Assembly: GCA_000403475.2 (NCBI GenBank)
Contig: KE159795.1
Location: forward strand, 1,452,969-1,516,968
Direction: 5' to 3'
Source of the DNA: Lachnospiraceae bacterium MD308
GTDB taxonomy: Bacteria; Bacillota; Clostridia; Lachnospirales; Lachnospiraceae
DNA: 64,000 nucleotides
Positions 44,122 through 52,544 of the stretch are shown here, piece by piece. Numbering within the stretch: position 1 is the stretch's first letter; each line of letters starts with the position of its first letter. Under the pieces are notes generated by a model that was not told the DNA's origin, did no database searches, and was given only the letters and a program-made list of their open reading frames with translations. The translations under genes were made by a program, and so were the position numbers.

Positions 44122-44259
44122 ATGACAGACGCGCCCACACTGATAAAAAAGATTGGAAAAACGACCTATGTTGTTTGGGTACATTTCAGCGAGACCAGCA
44201 GGGAAACCATGAGCGACAAAATCAAGCGTATGCTCAGAAATGAGGTTGAGCTGATGTGA
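44122..44259 (+). pseudogene. tnpW: TnpW remnant (45 aa)
   Basis: MTDAPTLIKKIGKTTYVVWV then HFSETSRETMSDKIKRMLRN is a clear TnpW core, better conserved than the other two copies. The usual N-terminal part is missing and there is no ribosome site, so it seems cut at about 44107. The opposite strand here carries the doubtful winged-helix frame. It marks a third mobile-element trace. Confidence 0.6.
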
Positions 44260-44262
44260 GAG

Positions 44263-44299
44263 GGCAGGGCCGGAAACTGCTACAGTTTCCGACCCTGCC
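44263..44299. terminator. Strong hairpin between convergent units
   Basis: GGCAGGG-C-CGGAAACTG pairs with CAGTTTCCG-A-CCCTGCC around CTA. Placed between the TnpW remnant and the convergent toxin gene; probably a terminator. Confidence 0.65.
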
Positions 44300-44312
44300 G
44301 CACAAAGCTGTT

Positions 44313-44717
44313 TTATTCTATGTTGAGAAATTCAGCCGGTGTTGTGATCATCGGATTCTTCAGGCCTGATTCCAGAAAATCTTTATCACCAGTAAGCAGG
44401 ACATCGGCCTTTGCTGCAATCGCCGCTCTTAAAATGGAACGGTCATCTGCATCCCTGATCTGTGATTCCGACACATTTTCGTCTGTTGGGATGGGTACTA
44501 ATTCCAATGTCAATAAAGCGATTGAAAGAAACTTATCCAATGCCGCCAGACGCTTGGGAAATTTTTTGTTGAATATCCGTTTCATTTCGTCCACATTCTG
44601 CTCACAGATCATTCCATGGTTAGGGTAAGAGGCCGCTTTTACATAAGCCTGGTAAGGAACACCGTCCGCATTCAATGCTGCAGATATGAGGACATTCGTA
44701 TCAATCAGAACCCTCAT
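44313..44717 (-). CDS. PIN-domain toxin (134 aa)
   Basis: MRVLIDTNVLISAALNADGV carries the first PIN aspartate (D6). DADDRSILRAAIAAKADVLL and TGDKDFL give the other acidic residues of the RNase site. The start overlaps the antitoxin stop by 4 bp. It probably cleaves RNA when freed from the AbrB-type partner; the target is unknown. Confidence 0.88.
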   Translation of the reverse strand: MRVLIDTNVLISAALNADGVPYQAYVKAASYPNHGMICEQNVDEMKRIFNKKFPKRLAALDKFLSIALLTLELVPIPTDENVSESQIRDADDRSILRAAIAAKADVLLTGDKDFLESGLKNPMITTPAEFLNIE

Positions 44718-44989
44718 GCGTTTTCATCCTCATTTCTCAATTCTCTTACAAGTGCCACAATATCATCATCGGATGCAAGGCCGGACTCTTCCGCTGCACC
44801 CGACATTTCTCTCTGGAGCATCTGCATGGCATAGACAGCCGAATTAACGATACGGACAGTACCGCCCTCCACAATAAAAGAAATGCGGTCACCGCTTGTC
44901 ACTCCCAGCACTTCACGGACATCTTTCGGAATTGTAACCTGTCCTTTCGCCATGACCTTTGCATTGTCAACAAAAGCATTTGCTAACAT
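44714..44989 (-). CDS. AbrB/MazE-type antitoxin (91 aa)
   Basis: The swapped-hairpin DNA-binding motif reads MAKGQVTIPKDVREVLGVTS then GDRISFIVEGGTVRIVN. The C-terminal half is acidic and would cover the toxin. AGGAGGTG precedes ATG 44989; a GTG three codons earlier overlaps that site. A palindrome in its promoter (45014-45033) is the expected autoregulatory operator. Confidence 0.88.
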   Translation of the reverse strand: MLANAFVDNAKVMAKGQVTIPKDVREVLGVTSGDRISFIVEGGTVRIVNSAVYAMQMLQREMSGAAEESGLASDDDIVALVRELRNEDENA

Positions 44990-45013
44990 ATCTTTCACCT
45001 CCTGGAATATGGA

Positions 45014-45064
45014 AAGTAGGGATTTCCCTACTTATATTATATGCGACTGCCGGGAAAAAATCAA
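45014..45064 (-). promoter_or_regulatory. Promoter and operator of the toxin-antitoxin pair
   Basis: On the minus strand TTGATT (45064-45059), 17-base spacer, TATAAT (45041-45036). Immediately downstream AAGTAGGGA-N2-TCCCTACTT (45014-45033) forms a 9-bp inverted repeat, 25 bp before the antitoxin ATG, suited to autorepression. Confidence 0.75.
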
Positions 45065-45400
45065 ATGAAATTCAATGTATCTTCCTAATGAATCTTTATC
45101 TATACATAACACCAATGGTGTATGATATAATTCCACCCTATCCAGTTCATTTTTAAGGAAAATCTTTACCTGCGTCTCATCTACCCCTATTTCTAAGAAC
45201 GCTCTTTTTACATCATCATAATCTGAGCTTGAAGTATATTCTGTTGATATCTTTCGACAAGACTATTAATCCTCGTATTCTGATTAAAAAATATATCATT
45301 TAATTCTATATATTCCTTTTCTTGAGGTATGTCCTTTTTGTTCTAAAAACTTGCTTTTCCTTTTCGGTCTTCTATCCATAAAAATGTTTTAGGCAATATT
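45032..45400 (-). pseudogene. Decayed gene remnant upstream of the toxin-antitoxin pair
   Basis: On the minus strand two frames together read like one protein: EYIELNDIFFNQNTRINSLV in one, then DDVKRAFLEIGVDETQVKIF and DRVELYHTPLVLCIDKDSLG in another, ending with TAA at 45034-45032. The frameshift and lack of a start indicate decay. The toxin-antitoxin promoter now lies inside its 3' end. I do not recognise the family. The rest of the 550-bp gap (to 45458) holds nothing further. Confidence 0.35.
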
Positions 45401-45458
45401 CATACACCTGCTTTCTACACCTTATTTTAACCGATTTGCACCCATAACTCAAAAAAAT

Positions 45459-45503
45459 GAAAGAGAGGGGCTGTCTATTTCCTGACAGCCCCCGTCCTCT
45501 TTC
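45459..45503 (-). terminator. Terminator of the MerR-RDD gene
   Basis: GAAAGAGAGGGGCTGTC pairs with GACAGCCCCCGTCCTCTTTC around TATTTCCT. It lies 35 bp beyond the stop of the minus-strand gene, with T-rich sequence (from the A-run at 45451-45457) following on that strand. Confidence 0.75.
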
Positions 45504-45537
45504 TTCTGCTTAAATATTCAATCCTCCCATATTCTTT

Positions 45538-46962
45538 TCACTCACGGATCTTCTCCCCCATCTCAAACACAATATGCAGTCTGCCGTCCTCTCCTGACAT
45601 CTGAGGGTAAAAGCCGCCGTCCTTTTCTTCATACCTATACACTTCAACAATATCCTGCCGTATATCATATGCCTTATAATTCCCGCAGCCTGACTCCTGT
45701 ATCTCATCTTCCAGTCTCAGCAGCCGATCCGACATCATCATCCGCATCTTGCTCTTCCATTTTCCCCCTTCCCATGCAAGCGCCGCGCATGTCACCTCAT
45801 CCCGATAGTGAGGGTTTTCTTCCTTTCCGGTGTAATCAATCTCAAATGATATGCTCTTTATGATGCCGTCTTCCAGCTCATACCGGAACCGGGGCTTAAG
45901 CGCCTGCGGCTCTTCCCACTCACCGTTCCTATTAAGCCGTTCCTCATCTGCAAGGCCATAAACTTCCAGATACTTATTATAATTTTCCGCAAATTCTTCC
46001 ACGGTCAGCCCGTCATAGTGCACCGGCATTTTATAAATCTGTTCTGACGGAAATTCAAAAACACCATATAATACCAGCAAGAGCGTCACTGCCGCTACTG
46101 CTGCGACATAGCGCAAGCCCTTTTTCTCATCAATCAGATACAGGCAGTTCTCATCCCAGGCAAGAGTCTCCCCATCTGTATAAGCATCATAACTTTTATA
46201 CAGGCGGTAAATTCTCCAAAGGGGAATCTCAAACGCAAGGCCATGCCACAGCATCATCCCTGTCCTCTCCGCTACCTCCCGCCAGGTCAGTCTCTTTCCG
46301 TCCTTTGATAATACGCGGATGCCGAACAGCCACTTCCCGGCCGTAGTTCCAAAACATGAAAGGAGGATGGATTCTACAATGATCATCGCTGCCATTCCCA
46401 AAACTGTAAGGCATACGAACGATACAATACTGTCTTTCATGTGGAACGCCAGATAAAAAAACACTGATATAGATATAGTATATATCCCTTCGTCTATCAT
46501 CCTGGCGAAAAACCTCCTCCACGGATGAAGAGTTTCCCGCAGAATGTCCTGTTTCCTTCTAAACTGCCCTGCATTTTCTGCTCCCCGCTCTTTCGCAAGC
46601 TGCTCAAGCTCTTCAAGATACTTTCCTGCCTCAAGCTCCCGGAACGTAATGCCATCCTCTCCTATGGACTGGCAGACAATCTTTGCATCTGAAAGATTCC
46701 CCCGCTCCTCATCAATGCTTTCCGCTCTCTCCTCGATTACGGAAGAAAGTTTTCTCTCCTCCCTCTGCAATTTGTCAATCTCCTCAATGGACACGTCAAG
46801 CTCCCGCATAAGCTTAATCTTTAAAAGCGCGTTCACATCATCCGAGGAATAGTCGCGGTAACCATTTGCTTTCCTGTTCGGTCTGAGCAGACCCTGTTTT
46901 TCATAAAATCGGATATTGGCTCTTGTAAGCCCCGTTTCCCTTTCCACTTCCTGTACGTTCAT
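45538..46962 (-). CDS. MerR-type regulator fused to an RDD membrane domain (474 aa)
   Basis: Residues 1-70 are a MerR helix-turn-helix (VERETGLTRANIRFYEKQGL then LRPNRKANGYRDYSSDDVN), followed by a coiled coil (about 60-100). At about 145-265 is an RDD-like membrane domain with RRFFARMIDEGIYTISISVF and FGTTAGKWLFGIRVLSKDGK. Another helix lies at about 283-302, and a C-terminal domain (about 305-474) is presumably outside the membrane. AAAGGGGG precedes the ATG. It may be a membrane-tethered regulator that links an external signal to transcription. Such fusions are uncommon, but the whole frame is continuous and free of stops. Confidence 0.8.
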   Translation of the reverse strand: MNVQEVERETGLTRANIRFYEKQGLLRPNRKANGYRDYSSDDVNALLKIKLMRELDVSIEEIDKLQREERKLSSVIEERAESIDEERGNLSDAKIVCQSIGEDGITFRELEAGKYLEELEQLAKERGAENAGQFRRKQDILRETLHPWRRFFARMIDEGIYTISISVFFYLAFHMKDSIVSFVCLTVLGMAAMIIVESILLSCFGTTAGKWLFGIRVLSKDGKRLTWREVAERTGMMLWHGLAFEIPLWRIYRLYKSYDAYTDGETLAWDENCLYLIDEKKGLRYVAAVAAVTLLLVLYGVFEFPSEQIYKMPVHYDGLTVEEFAENYNKYLEVYGLADEERLNRNGEWEEPQALKPRFRYELEDGIIKSISFEIDYTGKEENPHYRDEVTCAALAWEGGKWKSKMRMMMSDRLLRLEDEIQESGCGNYKAYDIRQDIVEVYRYEEKDGGFYPQMSGEDGRLHIVFEMGEKIRE

Positions 46963-47102
46963 AATATAACCCCCTTTGCATCATGCTGTGATGTCTGTTT
47001 GTTTTGTCTGTATGCGGAGCATAACGTATAAACCCGGTTTACAGTCAAGTGTTTTTGTAAAAAAGTATGAGAAATTTTCTGAAATGCAAAAAGGCCGCCT
47101 TA

Positions 47103-48545
47103 TCAGCAGCCTTTTTGACCTTCCGCCTTCACATACCGTTGCTTTGAACTCCTTGGCTTATCCGGCAAAGTCAAGTTAAGCTTTCCGGACTTCACAAGAG
47201 GCTCCACGATATTTTGCATCGTATGCGTCCGGGATTTCCCGGTAAACGCAATCAATTCTGAGCGTGACCTCGGCACAGAGCAAAAATCCAGAATAGATTC
47301 TTCAGAGGTAATATTCTCTTTAAAATAATCATTTTTCATTACAACTTTAAATTCGCCGTGGGAGACGCTGAAAACCGGAGCAGGCAGCCCTGCCTTGACA
47401 AATTCTGTACGCATGGTAGGAATGCCTGAATAGCGGTTTTCAGTCACCTGCAATAATTCAAGCAGATTCGCAAGCACCGCATTTCTCGTCTCAGGATGAA
47501 CCTTACCCAGGGCGTCAATGGATATCCTCCCGTACAATCCGCCGCTGCTTATTACCTCCATCCGGTCACGGTACATCTCAATCCGTACCGGAACATTCTC
47601 TGTGTGTATGCTGTAATCCCGGTGCACCAGCGCATTTAATATCGCCTCACGGACTGCTTTCATCGGATACTCCGGCTTGTCTGTCCTGCGCCCCTCGTCA
47701 TCTATAATCGTCTTTGTCCTGCTGTTTTTCCGGACAAATTCAGCCGCCTCCTCAAGCATATCCGGAATCGCCCCAGTAATCCGCTTGTTATCGATAAAAC
47801 GCTCCCCGCCGCCGCCTGTCTCTCCCATCTGAGTTCCCGGAAGGCATACCGCCGTAATGCAAAGCTGCGGGAAACAGGATTGCGGATATCTGGAAAATGT
47901 TAAAAGCCCCGCAAGCGTAGGGATATTTTCAAAAGACACTCCCATTAGTTCCAGTATCTCACTGTCTGTCACATGTTCCGCAAGATTCTTCCGCTCCCGT
48001 TTTACCGCAGCCAGGTAATCCTCTACACGCTCTTCATTGAAAAAACGCATATTCGCATTTTCCACCGTACGGACATCATCACGTATCCTTTTTCGGAATG
48101 CCTCATAACTGTAAATCTCATATTCGCTCATCGGCTCATCCGACTCGCCCACCCGAACATAAGAACCTTTAATCCGGCCAACACCTTTATAAAAAACCGG
48201 GCGTTCTGCAATATCTGCACTTGGGATTTCTGCTGAGACAACCACTTTCCCGTCTATTTCACATACGGTAAACAAAGCCCTCACCACAGGCTCCATCTGC
48301 TTGCACTGCTCCGTAACCTTCTTCTGCAGATCCTGCGGGTCATAGACCCCTTTTACTCTATAATCATCACCTTCATCTACCCCAAAGATTATAATGCCTC
48401 CATCATCCTGATTAGAGAAGGAAGACAGTGTATCATACAGCCTTGTAGGGCATCCCCGCTCTGCCAATTTCAGCTCTACCGTTTGCTTTTCGGTTTTTTG
48501 TCTTTGAATATCACGAACAATGCCTTTTAATGTTTCTGTCTGCAT
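47103..48545 (-). CDS. AlbA_2/Schlafen-type ATP-binding transcription factor-like protein (480 aa)
   Basis: The N-terminal domain (about residues 15-130) has ELKLAERGCPTRLYDTLSSF followed by NQDDGGIIIFGVDEGDDYRV, the AlbA_2/Schlafen AAA_4 pattern. A HATPase_c_4-like region (about 270-400) has EAILNALVHRDYSIHTENVP then VRIEMYRDRMEVISSGGLYG. A C-terminal winged helix (about 425-470: ILDFCSVPRSRSELIAFTGK) ends the protein. ATG 48545 follows AAAGGGG. The family is thought to comprise regulators. Six 21-bp repeats lie 67-192 bp upstream of its start and are candidate binding sites for it. A hairpin of AAAAAGGC and GCCTTTTT overlaps its stop. Confidence 0.85.
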   Translation of the reverse strand: MQTETLKGIVRDIQRQKTEKQTVELKLAERGCPTRLYDTLSSFSNQDDGGIIIFGVDEGDDYRVKGVYDPQDLQKKVTEQCKQMEPVVRALFTVCEIDGKVVVSAEIPSADIAERPVFYKGVGRIKGSYVRVGESDEPMSEYEIYSYEAFRKRIRDDVRTVENANMRFFNEERVEDYLAAVKRERKNLAEHVTDSEILELMGVSFENIPTLAGLLTFSRYPQSCFPQLCITAVCLPGTQMGETGGGGERFIDNKRITGAIPDMLEEAAEFVRKNSRTKTIIDDEGRRTDKPEYPMKAVREAILNALVHRDYSIHTENVPVRIEMYRDRMEVISSGGLYGRISIDALGKVHPETRNAVLANLLELLQVTENRYSGIPTMRTEFVKAGLPAPVFSVSHGEFKVVMKNDYFKENITSEESILDFCSVPRSRSELIAFTGKSRTHTMQNIVEPLVKSGKLNLTLPDKPRSSKQRYVKAEGQKGC

Positions 48546-48611
48546 AAGTAGAATCCCCTTTCTGTTTACTATAAATAAAGTATACCCCAAATTTACTACT
48601 TATGCAATAAT

Positions 48612-48737
48612 TTTGATAACTACACATCAAAATTTGATAACTATTTTGCATAGTTTGACAAGTAAAATCATAAGTTTGACGACTATTTTTCAGAGTTTGA
48701 TAACTACTTTTCAAATTCTGACAACCAAAATTCTTAC
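48612..48737. repeat. Six tandem 21-bp repeats
   Basis: Units start at 48612, 48633, 48654, 48675, 48696 and 48717, exactly 21 bp apart. The conserved heads are TTTGATAAC, TTTGATAAC, TTTGACAAG, TTTGACGAC, TTTGATAAC and TCTGACAAC; the remainder is AT-rich and less conserved. The last unit overlaps the nagA stop codon. 21 bp is two helical turns, so every head faces the same side of the DNA. Read on the minus strand it also gives a seven-residue periodic frame, but the head conservation favours a protein-binding array. Confidence 0.85.
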
Positions 48738-49915
48738 AATCTCACTCCGCCCTTGATAACGCCCTTTATCTCCAGTTCCCCGTCAAGCAGCACCACATCC
48801 GCTTTCTTCCCCGGCGTGATGGAGCCGTAATTTTCATATTCCCCGATGGCTTTCGCCGGGTTCATCGTCGCACAGGCAACTGCCGCCTCAAGCGGAATCC
48901 CCATCTTCTTTACCGCCGTCCTCATGCAGTCCATAAGATTTGTCGCAGAGCCGGCAAGGGCTCCGTTAGAGGCCAGGGTCGCCCGGTTCCCCTTTACATC
49001 CACTTCAAGGCCGCCAAGGAGATACCGCCCGTCGGGCATCCCGGTTGCCCGCATACTGTCGCTTATTAAGATCATCCGTTCCGCTCCCATCATCTTGAAA
49101 GTCGCCCGCACAACCGAAGGGTGGATATGCACGCCGTCGCAGATAAGCTCTGCATTTACATGGGGGCTGTCTGACACTGCGCCCACTACCCCCGGCGTCC
49201 GGTGGGTAAATACCGGCATCGCATTGTAAAGGTGGACCGCATGATTCGCCCCCGCGTCAAACGCCGCCTTTGCCGTGTCGTAATCCGCATTGGTGTGGGC
49301 GAGAGACACATTTACCTTATCCTTTACCTGATTGATAAAAGCCTCAAAATCCCCGTTCCGCTCCGGCGCGATTCCCACGAACTTCACAAGCCCTTTTGAC
49401 GCATCCAAAAACTTCTGACAGGTCTCTGCATCACATGGAATGATGTTCCGCTCGTCCTGCGCGCCCTTTTTCTCTATGCTGATAAACGGCCCTTCCATAT
49501 TTACGCCAAGAAGATCCGCGCCCGGCGCCTGTTTGCCGGCCTCGCCTGAGCGCTCTGCATAAGCCGCTCCCACCGCAAGGATTTCCGTAAGCTCTTCCAC
49601 CGGAAGGGTCATAGTCGCCGGGCAGATTCCCGTCACCCCGACGGATGCCTCGTATTTCGCGATCTCCTCGATGGCTCCTTGTGTACCGTCGCAGAAGTCA
49701 TAGCCTTTACACCCGTGGAAATGAATGTCGATCAGCCCCGGAATCGCATACGCTCCCTCCCCGTCTATCACATCTTCCTCCGCGCAAGCTCCGGCCGCAG
49801 CCTGCACATCTTCCCCGTCTGTAAGCACCTTGTCAAACCTGCCGTCCTTGATCACAACCGCGCCGTCTGCAAACATCTTTTCCTCCGTGTAAACCTTCAC
49901 ATTTTTAATAATCAT
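48734..49915 (-). CDS. nagA: N-acetylglucosamine-6-phosphate deacetylase (393 aa)
   Basis: An amidohydrolase that converts GlcNAc-6-P to GlcN-6-P. Metal ligands are seen in LIDIHFHGCKGYDF (H65, H67), the glutamate of LLGVNMEGPF, the histidines of SLAHTNADYD and CDGVHIHPSVV, and the catalytic aspartate of LISDSMRATG. Length is normal. The start overlaps the RpiR regulator end by 11 bp, so it is the last gene of the amino sugar unit. NagB, which takes the product on, is divergently placed at 56050. Confidence 0.95.
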   Translation of the reverse strand: MIIKNVKVYTEEKMFADGAVVIKDGRFDKVLTDGEDVQAAAGACAEEDVIDGEGAYAIPGLIDIHFHGCKGYDFCDGTQGAIEEIAKYEASVGVTGICPATMTLPVEELTEILAVGAAYAERSGEAGKQAPGADLLGVNMEGPFISIEKKGAQDERNIIPCDAETCQKFLDASKGLVKFVGIAPERNGDFEAFINQVKDKVNVSLAHTNADYDTAKAAFDAGANHAVHLYNAMPVFTHRTPGVVGAVSDSPHVNAELICDGVHIHPSVVRATFKMMGAERMILISDSMRATGMPDGRYLLGGLEVDVKGNRATLASNGALAGSATNLMDCMRTAVKKMGIPLEAAVACATMNPAKAIGEYENYGSITPGKKADVVLLDGELEIKGVIKGGVRL

Positions 49916-50735
49916 CGCTCTTCACTCCTTCCAATGCCCGCAAAGTATAATCATGAAATGTCTCTTTTTTATATTTATCCTGCTCCACATAGCAGGAATA
50001 AATAATATCAACCATAACCAATATAGGAAACTGGGGAGAAATGACATTGCCGTAATTTAAGTGCTTTAACGAGGGAATCAGCACGACCTCATCACAGAAT
50101 TCATCAAATTCCCCTCTGTTGCGCGCCGTCAGCAGCACTGTCTTCGCCCCCCTCCGGTAAGACTCCTTAAGGAAATACTGAACCGCCTCCTGCCCGCCGC
50201 TGATGCTGATCCCGAAGATCAGGCTCCGCTCATCCCGGAACACGGTCTGCATCCGCATGATGTCCGCATCCTTCACCGAGTTGATGTCCACGCCGATACG
50301 CATAAACCGCATCTCCATCTCATCAGCCGCAAACCCGGAACTTCCGATTCCGCACACAAACACCCGCTCCGCCTTATTGAGATATCTGGCAATCCTGCCC
50401 ACCTGCGCCTCGTCCATCAGGCTGTAAGTCTTGTTTAAAAGCTCCTGGTAAGCATTCAGCACCATCCTCGTATTCCCGGTAATGGACTCTTCCTTTTCCA
50501 CAAAGGTTTTCTCATACTGGTACACAAACTCACGGTAACCCCGATATCCGCATTTCTTCGCAAATCTCGACAGAGACGCCTCCGATACAAACAGATTTTC
50601 CGCAACCGCCTTTGCGGAAAAATCCACTTTCTTCCGGTTCTGTATAAAGAAATCCGCAATATTCTTCTCAACTGTTGTAAAATTATCGTAATTCGATTCA
50701 ATAATCGGCACTACCGACTTTACATAGTATTCCAT
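49905..50735 (-). CDS. RpiR/MurR-family regulator of the sialic acid/amino sugar cluster (276 aa)
   Basis: An N-terminal HTH (about residues 20-75: VEKNIADFFIQNRKKVDFSA then LFVSEASLSRFAKKCGYRGY) precedes a sugar isomerase (SIS) domain (about 120-250: RVFVCGIGSSGFAADEMEMR and FGISISGGQEAVQYFL) that should bind a phosphorylated sugar such as GlcNAc-6-P or ManNAc-6-P. The start at 50735 follows GAGGACG; the frame is open into the upstream kinase gene, but those codons do not resemble the family. The probable operators are the GAAAG/CTTTC repeats between nanE and nagB. Confidence 0.85.
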   Translation of the reverse strand: MEYYVKSVVPIIESNYDNFTTVEKNIADFFIQNRKKVDFSAKAVAENLFVSEASLSRFAKKCGYRGYREFVYQYEKTFVEKEESITGNTRMVLNAYQELLNKTYSLMDEAQVGRIARYLNKAERVFVCGIGSSGFAADEMEMRFMRIGVDINSVKDADIMRMQTVFRDERSLIFGISISGGQEAVQYFLKESYRRGAKTVLLTARNRGEFDEFCDEVVLIPSLKHLNYGNVISPQFPILVMVDIIYSCYVEQDKYKKETFHDYTLRALEGVKSDDY

Positions 50736-50748
50736 CTCGTCCTCGCTT

Positions 50749-51633
50749 TTACTCCGGGTGACGCTGCCGAAAATGATAGAACGCGCCCAGCATCCCCGCA
50801 TCATTCCTGTGCTTTGCAAAGGCCAGCCTTGTGTGGCGCGCAATGCCGGAAACCAGGTATTTTCCAATGGCCGCCTCAATCCTTGCCCTTAAGAACTCCT
50901 CCTGCGCCATAATCCCTCCGCCTAAAACTACAATCTCCGGGTTCAGCACATAACAGATATTGGCGATTCCCTCCCCCAGCACATCCGACATCTCGTCAAT
51001 GGCGCGAAGGCACAGGTCATCCCCTTCTTTTGCACATTCAAAAATACGATAGCCGCTCCACTGCTTTGCCGGCTCCTTTTTCCATCCCGCCACTTTTTTT
51101 GACAGAATGCTGGCTGCCCCGAGAGTCTGAAAATCGCTGTCTCCCATGGTCATATAGCCCACCTCGCAGGCGCTCCCGGAAAATCCCCGAAAAACTTTCC
51201 CGTCAATGACAATGCTGCCGCCAATCCCCGTTCCCACGGTGAGCATAAGAGAAATGCGGCTGCCCTTCGCCGCGCCGGACACACTCTCCGCAAGCCCGGC
51301 ACAGTTCACGTCATTTTCCACCTCGCAGGGAACGCCGAAACGCTCCTCCATCGCCTTTTTATACTCTGTTCCCGCATAATCCGGAATAAGAGGAGCCGCG
51401 TAGGTGATTACCCCTTTTTCAGTATCCACCATTCCCGCCGTCGATATGCAGATCCCGCTGATCTCCTCCTGCGGGAAAAATCCGCCCGCAATTCCCAGCA
51501 CCTTTAAAAGTACGGCCGGGCCGCCCTTTTCCGCCTCCGTGTTCATGGTGCTCCTGCTTAAAATCTGTCCGTCGCCGATAAGTCCATACTTGATGGCAGT
51601 TCCGCCAACGTCAATACTAATATATTTTTTCAT
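50749..51633 (-). CDS. nanK: ROK-family sugar kinase, probably N-acetylmannosamine kinase (294 aa)
   Basis: The phosphate-binding loop is ISIDVGGTAIKYGLI, the catalytic region VENDVNCAGLAE with the general-base aspartate, and TVGTGIGGSIVIDG and VLGGGIMAQ complete the ATPase fold. The zinc-binding CxCGxxGC of many ROK proteins is absent: the corresponding stretch after GSACEVGYMTM has no cysteine cluster, as in a subset of the family. Its place between nan genes and an RpiR regulator makes ManNAc the likely substrate, giving ManNAc-6-P for NanE. It is 448 bp downstream of the yhcH gene, the gap filled by a long hairpin element. Confidence 0.8.
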   Translation of the reverse strand: MKKYISIDVGGTAIKYGLIGDGQILSRSTMNTEAEKGGPAVLLKVLGIAGGFFPQEEISGICISTAGMVDTEKGVITYAAPLIPDYAGTEYKKAMEERFGVPCEVENDVNCAGLAESVSGAAKGSRISLMLTVGTGIGGSIVIDGKVFRGFSGSACEVGYMTMGDSDFQTLGAASILSKKVAGWKKEPAKQWSGYRIFECAKEGDDLCLRAIDEMSDVLGEGIANICYVLNPEIVVLGGGIMAQEEFLRARIEAAIGKYLVSGIARHTRLAFAKHRNDAGMLGAFYHFRQRHPE

Positions 51634-51682
51634 ATTTACTCTGCCTGTCTTTCATTATAATATATCCCCCCAAAAGGGTCAA

Positions 51683-51899
51683 AGTTTTTTGCAGGGAGGA
51701 CGGTGTTCTGGGATAGGGTTTCTCACGCAAACCGGGCAACGCTGCGGCGGACTAACTGCCAACTGCGACTAAGGAGACTCGGGAATGCCCTCGTCTCCAA
51801 GTCTCCGTAAGCAGTGGATTCCCCCTCCGCTAAAAACGCCCTTCACACGTTTGCTTAGAAAAACCCTATCCCAGAACGCCTGTGCATCGCCAAAAAACT
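51683..51899. repeat. Long imperfect hairpin, MITE-like, in the nan cluster
   Basis: GTTCTGGGATAGGGTTT (51705-51721) is mirrored by AAACCCTATCCCAGAAC (51861-51877). The arms extend outward to AGTTTTTTG on one side and CAAAAAACT on the other, and inward to GCAAAC and GTTTGC. Within is a smaller stem GGAGAC with GTCTCC. There is no gene and no obvious target duplication. It separates yhcH from nanK, in a 448-bp gap that otherwise holds only pyrimidine-rich sequence (51900-52080). Confidence 0.65.
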
Positions 51900-52081
51900 C
51901 ACTGGCTGCGCGATAGTTCGTTTACGCCAGCAGGATATTAGCTTTTACCTCGCATCCGAACCACACCCACTAACCTTTCACACCCCTTCTCCCCCAAAAC
52001 CTCTCGCCCGCCAATCCCCCAACCACTCCCGCCGATTTTCAAGTTTTATATGCGGCTTTCAGTACACAGCCCCGAAATCCC

Positions 52082-52531
52082 CTATACAACAACCTTAAAA
52101 ATCGCCTTCTTAATTGTCTCGGGTTCTTCTACTTGCACTGCTGTCCGGTGTCCATCGCTTGGATAGCACACGAGGAAATCTCCTTCCCGCAGCACCACCG
52201 ATGCGTTCTTTTCCCCTTCCATGGGAAGAAAGTCGTCTTTTTTTACATACTCTTTAAGCTCCATGTTCTGGATAAAGTTCACATCGATTCGTTCCTGTCC
52301 TTTCAGCATTACGTGAACGTCCAGGTAGTCTTTGTGCGCCTCCCAGAAACGGTTTTCCGGCGCGGTGGTGGCGTACTCCACCACATTTACAAACAGCCGG
52401 CTGCCGTCGATTTCGTGAGTGCCTTTCCCGTATGCCATAAGGTCATGGTCTTTCAGGTATGCAAAGCATTCTTTCACGGAATCTTCCAAAAATCCGAACT
52501 CTTCCAGATGGTTTATATTTCCGAATATCAT
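52082..52531 (-). CDS. YhcH/YjgK/YiaL-family protein (149 aa)
   Basis: A cupin-like beta protein starting MIFGNINHLEEFGFLEDSVK, with FWEAHKDYLDVHVMLKGQER and GDFLVCYPSDGHRTAVQVEE, which place the histidines and glutamate of the family's metal site. In enterobacteria the relative NanQ (YhcH) speeds sialic acid anomer interconversion, so a similar job is likely beside the transporter and lyase. AGGAGG precedes the ATG; it lies 13 bp after the symporter gene. Confidence 0.88.
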   Translation of the reverse strand: MIFGNINHLEEFGFLEDSVKECFAYLKDHDLMAYGKGTHEIDGSRLFVNVVEYATTAPENRFWEAHKDYLDVHVMLKGQERIDVNFIQNMELKEYVKKDDFLPMEGEKNASVVLREGDFLVCYPSDGHRTAVQVEEPETIKKAIFKVVV

Positions 52532-52544
52532 ATGCTAAAACCTC

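Noticed and set aside
48511..48714. A heptad-repeat peptide encoded by the 21-bp repeats
   Set aside because: 21 is a multiple of 3, so periodic frames are automatic on both strands; there is no ribosome site and the frame overlaps the real start of the neighbouring gene.
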